From SZUA-309 sp965232595 (GTDB taxonomy: Bacteria > Pseudomonadota > Gammaproteobacteria > Pseudomonadales > Azotimanducaceae): a DNA stretch of 64,000 nt. The notes under the pieces are model-generated. The model was not told the DNA's origin, ran no database searches, and worked only from the letters and a program-made list of their open reading frames with translations. The position numbers and the translations under genes were made by a program. The stretch lies in assembly GCA_965232595.1 (NCBI GenBank), contig OZ246983.1, forward strand, positions 2,604,001-2,668,000, written 5' to 3'. Shown here piece by piece: positions 8,759 to 17,343 of the stretch. The stretch's first letter is position 1; every line of letters begins with the position of its first letter.

Positions 8759-9427
8759 ATGACCCTAATTCGAGAGAGATTTTCCGCGATTCTGATGTTG
8801 ATGCTGTTGGTAGGCTGCACAACGAACCCGTATACGGGCGAAGAACAGGCGTCGAACGCCGCGAAGGGAGCAGCGATTGGCGCTGCGGCAGGTGCGGTTG
8901 TCGGTGTTTTGACGGGTGATGACGCGGACGAACGCCGTAAAAACGCCCTGATCGGCGCGGGGGTGGGAGCGCTCGCCGGTGGGGCCGTCGGGGCGTATAT
9001 GGATGCGCAGGAAGCGAAGCTCCGAGAGCAGCTCGAGGGTACCGGCGTCAGCGTCACCCGGCTTGGTGACGACATCGTGCTGAACATGCCGGGGAACGTG
9101 ACCTTTGATGTGAACCAGTCTGCCGTAAAGTCCAACTTCTACCCGGTGCTTAATTCCGTAGCGCTGGTGCTGAACGAGTACGACAAGACGCTGATCGACA
9201 TAAACGGGCACACGGACAGCACCGGCAGCGTTGAGTACAACATGGGCCTGTCGAATCGCCGCGCTCTCAGCGTCGCCGACTATCTGTCTGCTCAGGGTAT
9301 CGACTACGACCGTCTGTTCACCCAGGGCTTCGGGCCTCACTACCCCGTCGCGGACAACGCCACAGCAGGCGGCCGGCAGCTGAATCGTCGCGTGGAGCTC
9401 ATTCTCAAGCCATTGACCCAGGGCTGA
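8759..9427 (+). CDS. OmpA-family outer-membrane lipoprotein (YiaD-like)
   Basis: A 222-residue lipoprotein. The signal peptide ends in a lipobox LVGC with Cys20. A glycine-zipper stretch follows (AAKGAAIGAAAGAVVGVL and ALIGAGVGALAGGAVGAY, residues 35-85). The C-terminal OmpA domain has TFDVNQSAVKSNFYPVL and the peptidoglycan-binding DINGHTDSTGSVEYNMGLSNRRA. It should sit in the outer membrane and hold peptidoglycan non-covalently. The layout matches YiaD/Pal-related lipoproteins. It is transcribed away from the polysaccharide operon and shows no sign of being co-transcribed with sqdB, which lies 168 bases downstream. Confidence 0.88.
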   Translation: MTLIRERFSAILMLMLLVGCTTNPYTGEEQASNAAKGAAIGAAAGAVVGVLTGDDADERRKNALIGAGVGALAGGAVGAYMDAQEAKLREQLEGTGVSVTRLGDDIVLNMPGNVTFDVNQSAVKSNFYPVLNSVALVLNEYDKTLIDINGHTDSTGSVEYNMGLSNRRALSVADYLSAQGIDYDRLFTQGFGPHYPVADNATAGGRQLNRRVELILKPLTQG

Positions 9428-9442
9428 CCGGCCCCGGCGGCT

Positions 9443-9460
9443 GGCCGGTTCGAACCGGCC
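9443..9460. repeat. 18-base perfect palindrome downstream of the lipoprotein gene
   Basis: GGCCGGTTCGAACCGGCC reads identically on both strands and lies 16 bases after the lipoprotein stop. It can form a hairpin but has no T-run, so it is not a standard intrinsic terminator. It could assist termination or be a protein-binding palindrome. The remaining gap to 9595 shows no other feature I can support. Confidence 0.5.
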
Positions 9461-9595
9461 CCTGACCCTCTCAGGCTGGTTCTCGCCCGATCGATTGCGT
9501 ACAGTGGCGGCCGCAACTACCTGCAGACCGACTGAAATCAATATTCACTCGGACAATCTCAGTAAAATCAAAGGGTTAATTCCTGGGGACGCTTC

Positions 9596-10756
9596 ATGGC
9601 TAAGATCCTGGTACTAGGTGGCGACGGCTTCTGCGGCTGGCCGACCAGCCTCCACCTCTCAGACAAGGGCCACGATGTGGTCATCGTCGACAACCTGTCC
9701 CGCCGCAAGATCGACGTCGAGCTGGAAGTCGAGTCGCTGACGCCGATCCGGCCGCTGTCGGTTCGTCTGGACGCCTGGAAGGAGCTGACCGGTAAGGAGA
9801 TCCGCTCCGTAAACCTAACCCTCGGTCAGGACTACGACAAGCTGCTGAAGCTCATCATCGATGAGCAGCCGGATACCATCATTCACTTCGCGGAGCAGCG
9901 AGCGGCTCCGTACTCGATGAAGTCGTCCTGGCACAAGCGCTACACGGTGAACAACAACCTGAATGCCACCAACGATGTGCTTGCTGCCATCGTCGAGAGC
10001 GGTGTGGATGCGCACCTGGTGCACCTCGGCACCATGGGCGTATACGGGTACGGAACCGCGGGCATGAAGATCCCGGAAGGGTACCTGGATGTGAAGATCG
10101 ACACGCCGGAAGGCCTGGTCGATCAGGCCATTCTCTACCCGGCCAACCCGGGCTCGATTTACCACATGACGAAGACTCAGGACGCGCTGTTCTTCTTCTA
10201 CTACAACAAGAACGATCAGCTTCGGATCACCGATCTGCATCAGGGCATCGTCTGGGGAACCCAGACCGAGCAGACGCGGCGCGACGAACGCCTGATCAAT
10301 CGTTTCGACTACGACGGTGACTACGGCACGGTTCTGAACCGCTTCCTCATGCAGTCCGCCATCGGCTACCCGCTGACGGTGCACGGTACGGGTGGCCAGA
10401 CCAGAGCCTTTATCCACATCCAGGATACCGCCCGCTGCATCGAGCTGGCAGTGAGCAACCCGCCGCAGACCGGTGAGCGGGTGAACATCCTCAACCAGAT
10501 GACGGAAACACATCGGGTCCGGGATCTGGCGAAGATGATCTCGGAGCTGACCGGCACCGACATCAGCTTCATCGAGAACCCGCGTAACGAAGCGGACGAA
10601 AACGAGCTGCACGTCGAGAACGAGCGCTTTCTGGGGCTGGGTCTGGATCCGATTACGCTGGAAGCAGGACTGCTCGAGGAAGTCACTGAGATCGCGAAGA
10701 AGTACGCGGATCGCTGCGATACCAGCAAGATCCCCTGCGTCTCTCAGTGGCGATAG
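9596..10756 (+). CDS. sqdB: UDP-sulfoquinovose synthase
   Basis: A 386-residue extended short-chain dehydrogenase. The NAD-binding loop VLGGDGFCGWPTSLHL (residues 6-21) has the GGDGxCGW form typical of SqdB/SQD1. Other bacterial SqdB hallmarks are HLGTMGVYGYGT, the catalytic YHMTK (YxxxK), ITDLHQGIVWGTQTEQTRRDE, NRFDYDGDYGTVLNRF and HGTGGQTRAFIHIQD. The enzyme makes UDP-sulfoquinovose from UDP-glucose and sulfite. The nucleotide sugar feeds sulfolipid (SQDG) or sulfoquinovose-containing polysaccharide. No SqdX, SqdD or other sulfoquinovosyl transferase is in the window, so the end product is open. TGGGGA precedes the ATG closely. Confidence 0.9.
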   Translation: MAKILVLGGDGFCGWPTSLHLSDKGHDVVIVDNLSRRKIDVELEVESLTPIRPLSVRLDAWKELTGKEIRSVNLTLGQDYDKLLKLIIDEQPDTIIHFAEQRAAPYSMKSSWHKRYTVNNNLNATNDVLAAIVESGVDAHLVHLGTMGVYGYGTAGMKIPEGYLDVKIDTPEGLVDQAILYPANPGSIYHMTKTQDALFFFYYNKNDQLRITDLHQGIVWGTQTEQTRRDERLINRFDYDGDYGTVLNRFLMQSAIGYPLTVHGTGGQTRAFIHIQDTARCIELAVSNPPQTGERVNILNQMTETHRVRDLAKMISELTGTDISFIENPRNEADENELHVENERFLGLGLDPITLEAGLLEEVTEIAKKYADRCDTSKIPCVSQWR

Positions 10757-10773
10757 CCTGAGTTCCGGGGGGG

Positions 10774-11292
10774 CTAGCGGTCAGCCAGCTCCCCATCCAG
10801 GCCTTCGGTGGCGCAGAAGGCAGCGAAGGCTTCCCGCAGCTCGTCCTGGCGTTCCGCCGCGGCAAGCTCCACTTCCATGGTCAGACTGAAAACCGGTGCG
10901 CCGGTGTGTGCCGCGCGGGTTGTTTCCGTCGTCAGGTTGCGGATGTTGGCGCTGCGCTCGCTGAAAAAGCGGGTGATGCCGGAAACGATGCCGGGGTGGT
11001 CCATGGCTTCGATGCTTGCGGTGAAGATCTGCTGATCCGTGCGTGCCTGCTCACTGGTCAGCCGGTACAGATAGGCGAATCCGCCGTTGGCCGCCTGCGC
11101 CTGGAGCCTGGCATCCAGCTCGCCCAGCGGCGCTTCGTCGCCGGTGATGCTCATCAGCACCGCAAACTCGCCGCCCAGCACGGTCATCCGGCTGTCTTCG
11201 ATGTTCAGGCCCAGATCGTGGATGATCTCAGACAGCTCCGAGACCAGGCCAGGACGATCCTCAGCGATAGTGGATATAACTGCTCTTGCCAT
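10774..11292 (-). CDS. Glycine cleavage system transcriptional repressor-like ACT protein
   Basis: A 172-residue protein built from two ACT domains: residues 3-75 (VISTIAEDRPGLVSELSEII) and 90-160 (TASIEAMDHPGIVSGITRFF). The DRPG and DHPG turns are typical small-molecule-binding sites of this fold. Length and layout match GcvR, which in E. coli binds GcvA and adjusts repression of the glycine cleavage operon to glycine level. No gcvA or gcv genes are nearby, so the name rests on the domain pattern only. It is convergent with sqdB, 17 bases away. Confidence 0.75.
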   Translation of the reverse strand: MARAVISTIAEDRPGLVSELSEIIHDLGLNIEDSRMTVLGGEFAVLMSITGDEAPLGELDARLQAQAANGGFAYLYRLTSEQARTDQQIFTASIEAMDHPGIVSGITRFFSERSANIRNLTTETTRAAHTGAPVFSLTMEVELAAAERQDELREAFAAFCATEGLDGELADR

Positions 11293-11357
11293 CTCGCTCT
11301 TACTCCATGGAAGCGGCGGGGACTATATCGGAAGTCCGCGTTTAATACCTGCCAGGC

Positions 11358-13757
11358 TCAACGTGACCGGATGACCCGCTCTCCGGTTGAGAGATCAATG
11401 ATTACCATGGACTCGTAGGTCGAGTTCCAGCCGTACAGCAGCTCCTCGCCCGCATCGAGCGCGAGGGATCCCAGGTTGGCTAGCACGTCGCCGCTGCCCG
11501 TAGTGGCGTCCGCGAGGACCGTTCGATTGCCCGTAGCCAGATCCACCTCGAACACCCGATCGCCGCTACTCACGTACGCGGTGGTGCCATCGCCGGTGAC
11601 CACGAGATCCTGGAAGCTGAGGATGTTGGGGCCGGTGCCCACATCGTATGCTGCCAATCGCGAGCGATCTCCCGTATCCAGGCTGATCGCAACCAGCGCC
11701 AGATCGAAGGTGGAGCCGGTGCTTTGCTCGCCGATGATGAGGCGGCTGTTGGTCGTGTCCAGGGCGATGCCGTAGGTTTCCTCCAGCGCCGGTCCGGCGT
11801 TGCCGTTGTCGGAGACGACCGTTCTGTTGCCGTTGCCCAGATCGACGGCAAGCACCTGATTCAGGCCGTTGTCGACGACGTAGACCGAGCTTGCGTCCTC
11901 GTTGAAGGTCATCGCGAACGGCTCGCTGAATGCCGGGCCGCTGCCCGTACCGCTGCCGCTGACAACCGAGCGATCACCGGTTCCGAGGTTGACGCTGAGC
12001 ACCGCGTCCCGGGTAGCGTCGAGGATCAGGAGCCCGCTCGAGTCCGAGTAGAGCACAGCGGTTGGCACCTCCAAGGTGGGGCCGAAGCCGGTATCGTCAT
12101 CGGAGATCAGCGACTTATCACCGGACGCCAGGTCGATCGCGACCAGGTTGTCCGTGGTCTGGGTGGCCAGGTAGGCAGTCGAGCCGTCGCGCAGCGCCAG
12201 GCCGCCCTGGCCCTCCACGTTCGGACCACTGCCGACGCGGTCTGAGAAGGCTTCGGTGCGATCGCCCGTGGTTGGATGGATGGCGACCAGGGAACTGGTG
12301 TCCGGGATGTTGCTCGCTGCGAAGTCGACGGCCAGATAGCGATCGCTCAGGGCATCGTAGTGAACGTCGGGAATACCGTCGAGCGCGATGCCGGAGCTGG
12401 AATCCGAAAGCACGTTCGATGTGCCGGAGCTCACCGAGGTGGCGTACAGGCGATCCCCGTCGAATCGGCCCATCAGGATCTCGTTGCTGGCGCTGCGGTA
12501 GGCGTGCACGTCCTGCAGGATCTCCGGTGCGGTGCCGATGATCTCGGTGCTGCCGTCGTTCAGGTCGGCGGCGAAGATGCTGGTGCCGTCGACGTAGAAC
12601 ACCAGGTCATTGCTGCTGTCGACGGCGATGCCGCCCGTGTCGACGCTGGTAATGAGCTCCGTTCGATCACCGGAGTCCACGTCGATGACGAAAATCGAGT
12701 TACGGGAAAAGTCGTAGGCGACCAGACGGGCGTCGTCGACGTCGAGGTCGATCAGGCTCGGCGAGGACATCGTCTGGCCCGTGCCCACATTTGCGGCGCT
12801 CAGAGTGGTGAGCGTGCCGTCAGTGGTCGAGAAGGTGCCGATCCGACCGGAAGAAACCTCGGCGAACGCAACACGGTCTCCGCCCGGCAGCGCCACCATA
12901 TCGAAGACCTGCTCAATGCCGAACTCCCGGAGCTCGTAAAGCACGGTGCGCTCCGCGCTGGTCAGGTCGATGCGCACGAACCGGTCGACCCAATCGGTTT
13001 CCAGCGCGTAAACGACGTTGTTCTCTGCCGGATCAACGGCGAATACAGGTGCGTCCAGGGTTGGTTTGTTTTCGAGCACTATCTGCTCCGTGCGCGTTGC
13101 GCCGAAGGCGTCAACGGCGGTGAGCGTGACCTGCTGGACGTTTGCGGGGATCGCCAGGTTGTCCAGCTGCCAGCTGCCATCGTCCTCGATCGGCACCGCG
13201 ACGGAAGTCGAGCCGATCGCTGCCGTCAGCGAGATCGCATCGGCGCTGAGAACCGGATCTTCGTCGGCACCCGGATTCGTCGTCCCTCTGAAGGAAATGG
13301 TGGTGGCGTACATCCGGCAGCCCGGGCAGGGAAAGTCGACAGCGAGCTCTGGCGCTTCGTTTGGATAAGCCGTAAAGGCGTACGTTCCTACCAGCAGTTC
13401 GCCAGCGGGGCCGCTGACCGAAAGCTCGAACGAAAACTCGGTAGGATCAGCCAGATCGTCCAGCGTCACTGACAGAACGGGTGTCTCCAGCCCGGAGAGC
13501 GTAGCGGCGGGACCGCCGGTTTGAGTCCACTGGTAGGTGTAGTAGCCGCCGCTGATGCTGCTGCGCAGCTGGATGCTGGAGCCGAGCGCGATCAGATCAT
13601 CAGCCCGCACTTCCACTGAGGTTTCGGGCTCGGATCGGAGCAGCAGGAATATGGCCTGCTTCTGCTCATCGGTCAGCTCAGCAGCAACGGCGCTCGGTGC
13701 GGCTAGGGCTGCAAGCAGCGTAAGTGACAACCAGATCTGTCGATGAGCCGTGCGCAT
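11358..13757 (-). CDS. Secreted beta-propeller repeat protein
   Basis: A 799-residue exported protein. I place the start at the ATG at 13757, which gives a signal peptide (MRTAHRQIWLSLTLLAALAA, cleavage after about residue 25). The frame is open further upstream but would overlap glyS. Residues 30-210 are Ig/PKD-like (YTYQWTQTGGPAATLSG) with a CPGC pair near 167. From about 230 to the end there are repeats of roughly 45-50 residues with the pattern LDLxTGDRTxxS...GxGP...P...D, as in GTGDRSVVSGSGTGSGP and TGNRTVLADATTGSG. These resemble NHL or YncE-type propeller blades. Function unknown; presumably periplasmic or extracellular binding. Confidence 0.75.
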   Translation of the reverse strand: MRTAHRQIWLSLTLLAALAAPSAVAAELTDEQKQAIFLLLRSEPETSVEVRADDLIALGSSIQLRSSISGGYYTYQWTQTGGPAATLSGLETPVLSVTLDDLADPTEFSFELSVSGPAGELLVGTYAFTAYPNEAPELAVDFPCPGCRMYATTISFRGTTNPGADEDPVLSADAISLTAAIGSTSVAVPIEDDGSWQLDNLAIPANVQQVTLTAVDAFGATRTEQIVLENKPTLDAPVFAVDPAENNVVYALETDWVDRFVRIDLTSAERTVLYELREFGIEQVFDMVALPGGDRVAFAEVSSGRIGTFSTTDGTLTTLSAANVGTGQTMSSPSLIDLDVDDARLVAYDFSRNSIFVIDVDSGDRTELITSVDTGGIAVDSSNDLVFYVDGTSIFAADLNDGSTEIIGTAPEILQDVHAYRSASNEILMGRFDGDRLYATSVSSGTSNVLSDSSSGIALDGIPDVHYDALSDRYLAVDFAASNIPDTSSLVAIHPTTGDRTEAFSDRVGSGPNVEGQGGLALRDGSTAYLATQTTDNLVAIDLASGDKSLISDDDTGFGPTLEVPTAVLYSDSSGLLILDATRDAVLSVNLGTGDRSVVSGSGTGSGPAFSEPFAMTFNEDASSVYVVDNGLNQVLAVDLGNGNRTVVSDNGNAGPALEETYGIALDTTNSRLIIGEQSTGSTFDLALVAISLDTGDRSRLAAYDVGTGPNILSFQDLVVTGDGTTAYVSSGDRVFEVDLATGNRTVLADATTGSGDVLANLGSLALDAGEELLYGWNSTYESMVIIDLSTGERVIRSR

Positions 13758-13788
13758 CAATCCCACCTCGAACGTACTGCTTCGGATG

Positions 13789-15135
13789 CTAGCGGATGAC
13801 CTCGCTGAAGTGATCGGCGAGCTCGGCAACAGGCACCCGTTTCTGTTCCATGGTGTCCCGATCTCTCACCGTCACCGTATCGTCTTCTTCGATCGTCTGG
13901 AAGTCTACCGTGATGCAGATTGGTGTGCCGACCTCGTCGTGGCGTCGATAACCTTTGCCGATGTTGCCGGTATCCTCGTAGAGCACTCGACCGAGCCCGA
14001 GAGCCTGCAGTTGCCGCTTGATGCCTTTTGCCTTCTCGACGATGCCCTCGTGGTTTTTCTTGAGCGGCAGCACGGCAGCTTTGATGGGCGCCAGGTGCGG
14101 CTTGAAGGAAAGCACGGTGCGGGTTTTGCCGTCGTCCAGCTCTTCTTCCCGATAAGCCTCGTTGAGCACCGCCAGCACGCCCCGGTCGACCCCTGCGGAC
14201 GGCTCGATCACGTAGGGCACGACCCATTCGTTGGCGTCTATGTCCCGAATCGCGAGCTTGGTGTTTGAATCCCTGTTCTCCATCACCTTCGAGTGCAGGC
14301 CGAACTCGCTCTGGGCCTTGGTGTGCGAACCGAGATCGAAGTCCGTGCGATTGGCGATCCCTTCCAGCTCTTCCAGGCCGTGCGGGAACTTGTACATCAC
14401 GTCGAACGTTGCCTTCGAGTAGTGAGCCAACTCATCGGCCGGAACGTTGTAGAGCTGCAGCGCGTTTCGCTCGACACCCTGCGCTACCCACCAGTCGAGC
14501 CGGTCCTCGACCCACTTCTGGTGCCACTCTTCGTCCTCGCCCGGCTTGACGAAAAACTCGAGCTCCATCTGCTCGAACTCGCGGACCCGGAAAATGAAGT
14601 TACGCGGCGTAATCTCGTTGCGGAACGCCTTGCCGATCTGGGCAATCCCGAACGGCAGCTTGCGGGCAGTGGAGTCGATCACGTTCTTGAAGTTGGTGAA
14701 GATCGCCTGGGCGGTTTCCGGTCGCAGGTAGGCGAAACTCGAGCCGTCGTCCACCGGCCCGACGGCGGTTTTGAACATGAGGTTGAACGGGCGGGGATCG
14801 GTCAGGTTCTTCGAGCCGCAGTTCGGGCACTCGTCGCTCTCCAGGTGATCGGCCCGATGCCGGGCGTTGCAGTCACGGCAGTCGACGAGCGGGTCGGTGA
14901 AGGTTTCTTCGTGGCCCGAGTACTTGAGGGTCAGCGGGTTGGTGAGGATGGCCGCATCCAGGCCTTCCACATCGTCACGCTCATAGACCATGGCACGCCA
15001 CCAGGCCGCCTTCAGGTTGTTCTTCAGCTCCACTCCCAGCGGGCCATAGTCGTACATACCCTGCAGGCCGCCGTAGATGTCGGAGGATTGGAATATGAAT
15101 CCACGCCGCTTGCACAGCGAGACGAGCTCTTCCAT
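13789..15135 (-). CDS. glyS: Glycyl-tRNA synthetase, single-chain type
   Basis: A 448-residue class II synthetase that charges tRNA-Gly. The opening MEELVSLCKRRGFIFQSSDIYGG fixes the start at the ATG at 15135; a GTG five codons upstream is the alternative. Motif 2 is seen in FRNEITPRNFIFRVREFEQ, and motif 3 in PSAGVDRGVLAVLNEAY. A zinc-type cluster CRDCNARH...CPNCGSKN lies near residues 90-120. The C-terminal anticodon-binding domain begins near 345. This is the homodimeric form of Bacteria such as Bacillus, Actinobacteria and Bacteroidetes, and of Archaea and eukaryotes. Most Gammaproteobacteria use the unrelated GlyQ/GlyS tetramer. Confidence 0.92.
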   Translation of the reverse strand: MEELVSLCKRRGFIFQSSDIYGGLQGMYDYGPLGVELKNNLKAAWWRAMVYERDDVEGLDAAILTNPLTLKYSGHEETFTDPLVDCRDCNARHRADHLESDECPNCGSKNLTDPRPFNLMFKTAVGPVDDGSSFAYLRPETAQAIFTNFKNVIDSTARKLPFGIAQIGKAFRNEITPRNFIFRVREFEQMELEFFVKPGEDEEWHQKWVEDRLDWWVAQGVERNALQLYNVPADELAHYSKATFDVMYKFPHGLEELEGIANRTDFDLGSHTKAQSEFGLHSKVMENRDSNTKLAIRDIDANEWVVPYVIEPSAGVDRGVLAVLNEAYREEELDDGKTRTVLSFKPHLAPIKAAVLPLKKNHEGIVEKAKGIKRQLQALGLGRVLYEDTGNIGKGYRRHDEVGTPICITVDFQTIEEDDTVTVRDRDTMEQKRVPVAELADHFSEVIR

Positions 15136-15367
15136 GGACGATGCAGGCACTTGAAAACCCTGAAATCTGAGAGGGCCGCGACTATACCGGATATCGCCGA
15201 AAAAGGCGCTGCAGCCCGGTTTCTGCGCCGATTTCGGCACATTTACATCTTTAACATCGATGTAACAGTTTCGCGACAAGGGTGATGCACGTCCTGGACA
15301 GGGATCTGGTCCAATGACAACAGCCGGCGGAACCCCCGAGCCGCCGAAGCAGACTGTAGAGAGAGCC

Positions 15368-15670
15368 ATGCGACGAACGGATTCAGAGAGTGCGAGCAAG
15401 CGGTACTTCCGCACCCAGGAGCGCGTGTTCTGCATGAACGGTCAGTGGTACTTCACTGCCCGCGAAGGCGACATCGGGCCGTTCCGCAGCCGGGAAACAG
15501 CGCTTAATGAGGTCGCCCGGTACGTCCGCGAGCGGGAGGACCTGGACAGCTTCCAGAAAGCCCGGAAACAGCGGCTGCACCCGTCTGCAGACCTGGCGCT
15601 GGAGATTCTGCCCAAGGAAGACGAACCTGATCTGACCCTGGAAGATCTGATTCTGGAAAACCAGCGCTGA
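15368..15670 (+). CDS. Small conserved protein (resembles DUF6316)
   Basis: A 100-residue soluble protein. The core RYFRTQERVFCMNGQWYFTAREGDIGPFRS (residues 12-41) followed by a helix ending in YVREREDL resembles DUF6316 proteins, known to me from Gammaproteobacteria. The fold looks like a small beta-sheet sensor or adaptor, but no function is established. The tail is acidic and Leu-rich (LTLEDLILENQR). ATG at 15368 preceded by AGAGAG is preferred over an in-frame ATG 18 codons upstream. It diverges from glyS across 232 bases in which I see no clear promoter. Confidence 0.6.
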   Translation: MRRTDSESASKRYFRTQERVFCMNGQWYFTAREGDIGPFRSRETALNEVARYVREREDLDSFQKARKQRLHPSADLALEILPKEDEPDLTLEDLILENQR

Positions 15671-15782
15671 GCTGACCAGCACACCGCCCGCTGCCCAGCC
15701 AAAAGCCCCTTCCCTAACCGGCGCCCCTTCGGTAGCTTTAATCGCTCGCGTGAGCAAACGCCATCAGCAAGGGGAACCGATC

Positions 15783-16565
15783 TTGAGCAGCAACCTTTTC
15801 GACCTGACGGGCAAAACGGCCCTCATCACCGGCTCCAGCAAGGGCATAGGCCGGGCCATTGCCGAAGAGATGGCCCGACAGGGCGCTCAGGTCGTGATCT
15901 CCAGCCGTAAAGCTGACGTCTGCCAGGAAGTTGCCGATGGCATCAACGCCGAGTGTGAAGGGGAAGCTGGCGGCGCGATCGTCATTCCGGCCCACATCGG
16001 CGACAAGACGGCGCTGGAGATGCTGGTTGCCGAGACCCGGGAGAAGCTGGGCCAGATCGACGTTCTCGTCTGCAACGCGGCGGTAAACCCCTACTACGGC
16101 CCGATGACGGATCTGCCGGACTCGGCGCTGGATAAGATTCTCGACATCAACATCAAATCCAATCACTGGCTCTGCCAGATGGTGCTGCCTGAAATGAAGG
16201 AGCGGAAAGACGGCGCGATCATGATCGTTTCTTCCGTGGGCGGGTTGCGCGGCAGCGCGGATCTCGGTGCCTACTGCATCTCCAAGGCGGCGGACATTCA
16301 GCTGGTGCGCAACCTGGCGGTGGAGCATGGGCCGGACAACGTCCGGGTCAACGCGATCTCGCCGGGCCTCATCCGCACGGACTTCGCGCGCGCGCTCTGG
16401 GAGAATCCGGACATCCTCGAGCGGGCGACGGCGGCGGACCCGCTGCGTCGGATCGGCGAGCCCGAGGAGATTGCCGGCATCGCCGTCTATCTGGCATCAC
16501 GTGCAGGGTCCTTCACCACCGGCCAGAATTTCGTCGTTGACGGTGGGTCTACAATAGGCCGTTGA
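15783..16565 (+). CDS. SDR family NAD(P)-dependent oxidoreductase
   Basis: A 260-residue classical short-chain dehydrogenase. The cofactor loop is ITGSSKGIGRAIAEE (residues 14-28). CNAAVNP provides the NNAG-like motif, and the catalytic Ser-Tyr-Lys come from VSSVGGLRGS and YCISK. PGLIRTDFARALWEN and the C-terminal GQNFVVDGGSTIG are also typical. TTG at 15783 follows AAGGGG at ideal spacing, so I prefer it to a GTG 11 codons upstream. The substrate is unknown. The Phe-Ala-Arg-Ala-Leu region resembles acyl or alcohol dehydrogenases of degradative pathways. It probably forms a unit with the DUF1499 gene 29 bases downstream. Confidence 0.85.
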   Translation: MSSNLFDLTGKTALITGSSKGIGRAIAEEMARQGAQVVISSRKADVCQEVADGINAECEGEAGGAIVIPAHIGDKTALEMLVAETREKLGQIDVLVCNAAVNPYYGPMTDLPDSALDKILDINIKSNHWLCQMVLPEMKERKDGAIMIVSSVGGLRGSADLGAYCISKAADIQLVRNLAVEHGPDNVRVNAISPGLIRTDFARALWENPDILERATAADPLRRIGEPEEIAGIAVYLASRAGSFTTGQNFVVDGGSTIGR

Positions 16566-16594
16566 GTCGGCAGAAACTGAACAGGAGAACGGAG

Positions 16595-17341
16595 ATGACT
16601 GAAGCAACGGCGAACAGGTCGTGGTGGGCGAAAGCAACGCTGGTTGGATCGGTGGTCGCGCTGGTCCTGCTCTTCCTCGGCCCGGTTGGCACCCGGATCG
16701 GCATCTGGGGATTTCAGACCGGCCTGCTGCTGATCGTCCCGGCGGGCGTGCTGCTTGCGGCCATAGGGCTGCTGGTGGGCCTGATTTCGCTGTTCGTATC
16801 AAAAAAGCGTGGCTATGCCGGCGATCCGCCGGCGCTCCTCATCAGCATCGCCATCTGCGCGCTGATCATGGTCAGCATGGGCCTGCAGTTCCAGAAAGGC
16901 GCGTCGGTGCCCGCGATTCACAACATCTCGACGGACGTGGTCGACCCACCTGAGTTCACCGGGGCCATCGTTGCCTTGAGAGGAGAGACCAGCAACCCGC
17001 TGGCCTATGACGCCGGGGAACTGGCGGTGGTGCAGCAGGGCGCCTACCCGGAGGTGAGGAGCCTCGAGGTCAGCACCGGTGTTGCTGAAACGGTTCGCAA
17101 CGCGGTGGCGGCGCTCGAAGCCATGGGCCTGGAGATCGTGACCGCGGACGAAGGTGCAGGAGTCGTAGAAGCCACCGACACCACCTTCTGGTTCGGCTTC
17201 AAGGACGATGTGGTCGTGCGGATCAGAGCCAGCGGTGATGGCAGCACCGTCGATGTGCGCAGCGTGTCCAGGGTGGGGCTTTCTGATCTCGGCAAGAACG
17301 CAGATCGAATCATGGACCTGCTGGGTCGGCTGGGTGCCTGA
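16595..17341 (+). CDS. DUF1499 membrane protein
   Basis: A 248-residue protein starting at the ATG after a clear AGGAG-type site. Three hydrophobic helices lie in the first 90 residues (around 12-32, 40-67 and 78-94). A soluble domain follows from about 120, with the DUF1499 pattern: PEVRSLEVSTGVAETVRNAV, VEATDTTFWFGFKDDVVVRI, VDVRSVSRVGLSDLGKNADRI. The function of DUF1499 is unknown. The domain is usually outside the cytoplasm and alone or after a few membrane spans. Convergent with the phosphodiesterase gene, two bases apart. Confidence 0.8.
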   Translation: MTEATANRSWWAKATLVGSVVALVLLFLGPVGTRIGIWGFQTGLLLIVPAGVLLAAIGLLVGLISLFVSKKRGYAGDPPALLISIAICALIMVSMGLQFQKGASVPAIHNISTDVVDPPEFTGAIVALRGETSNPLAYDAGELAVVQQGAYPEVRSLEVSTGVAETVRNAVAALEAMGLEIVTADEGAGVVEATDTTFWFGFKDDVVVRIRASGDGSTVDVRSVSRVGLSDLGKNADRIMDLLGRLGA

Positions 17342-17343
17342 GG

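Noticed and set aside
9443..9460. T-arm-like GGTTCGAACC suggesting a tRNA
   Set aside because: The stem and 7-base loop cannot be drawn with correct T-arm geometry, and no acceptor, D or anticodon arms flank it.
12276..13472. 398-residue plus-strand open frame opposite the propeller gene
   Set aside because: Its sequence mirrors the repeats of the minus-strand gene and shows no signal peptide or domain of its own.
15136..15435. N-terminal extension of glycyl-tRNA synthetase by 100 residues
   Set aside because: The extension has no resemblance to GlyRS and overlaps the divergent small gene; the family start fits the ATG at 15135.
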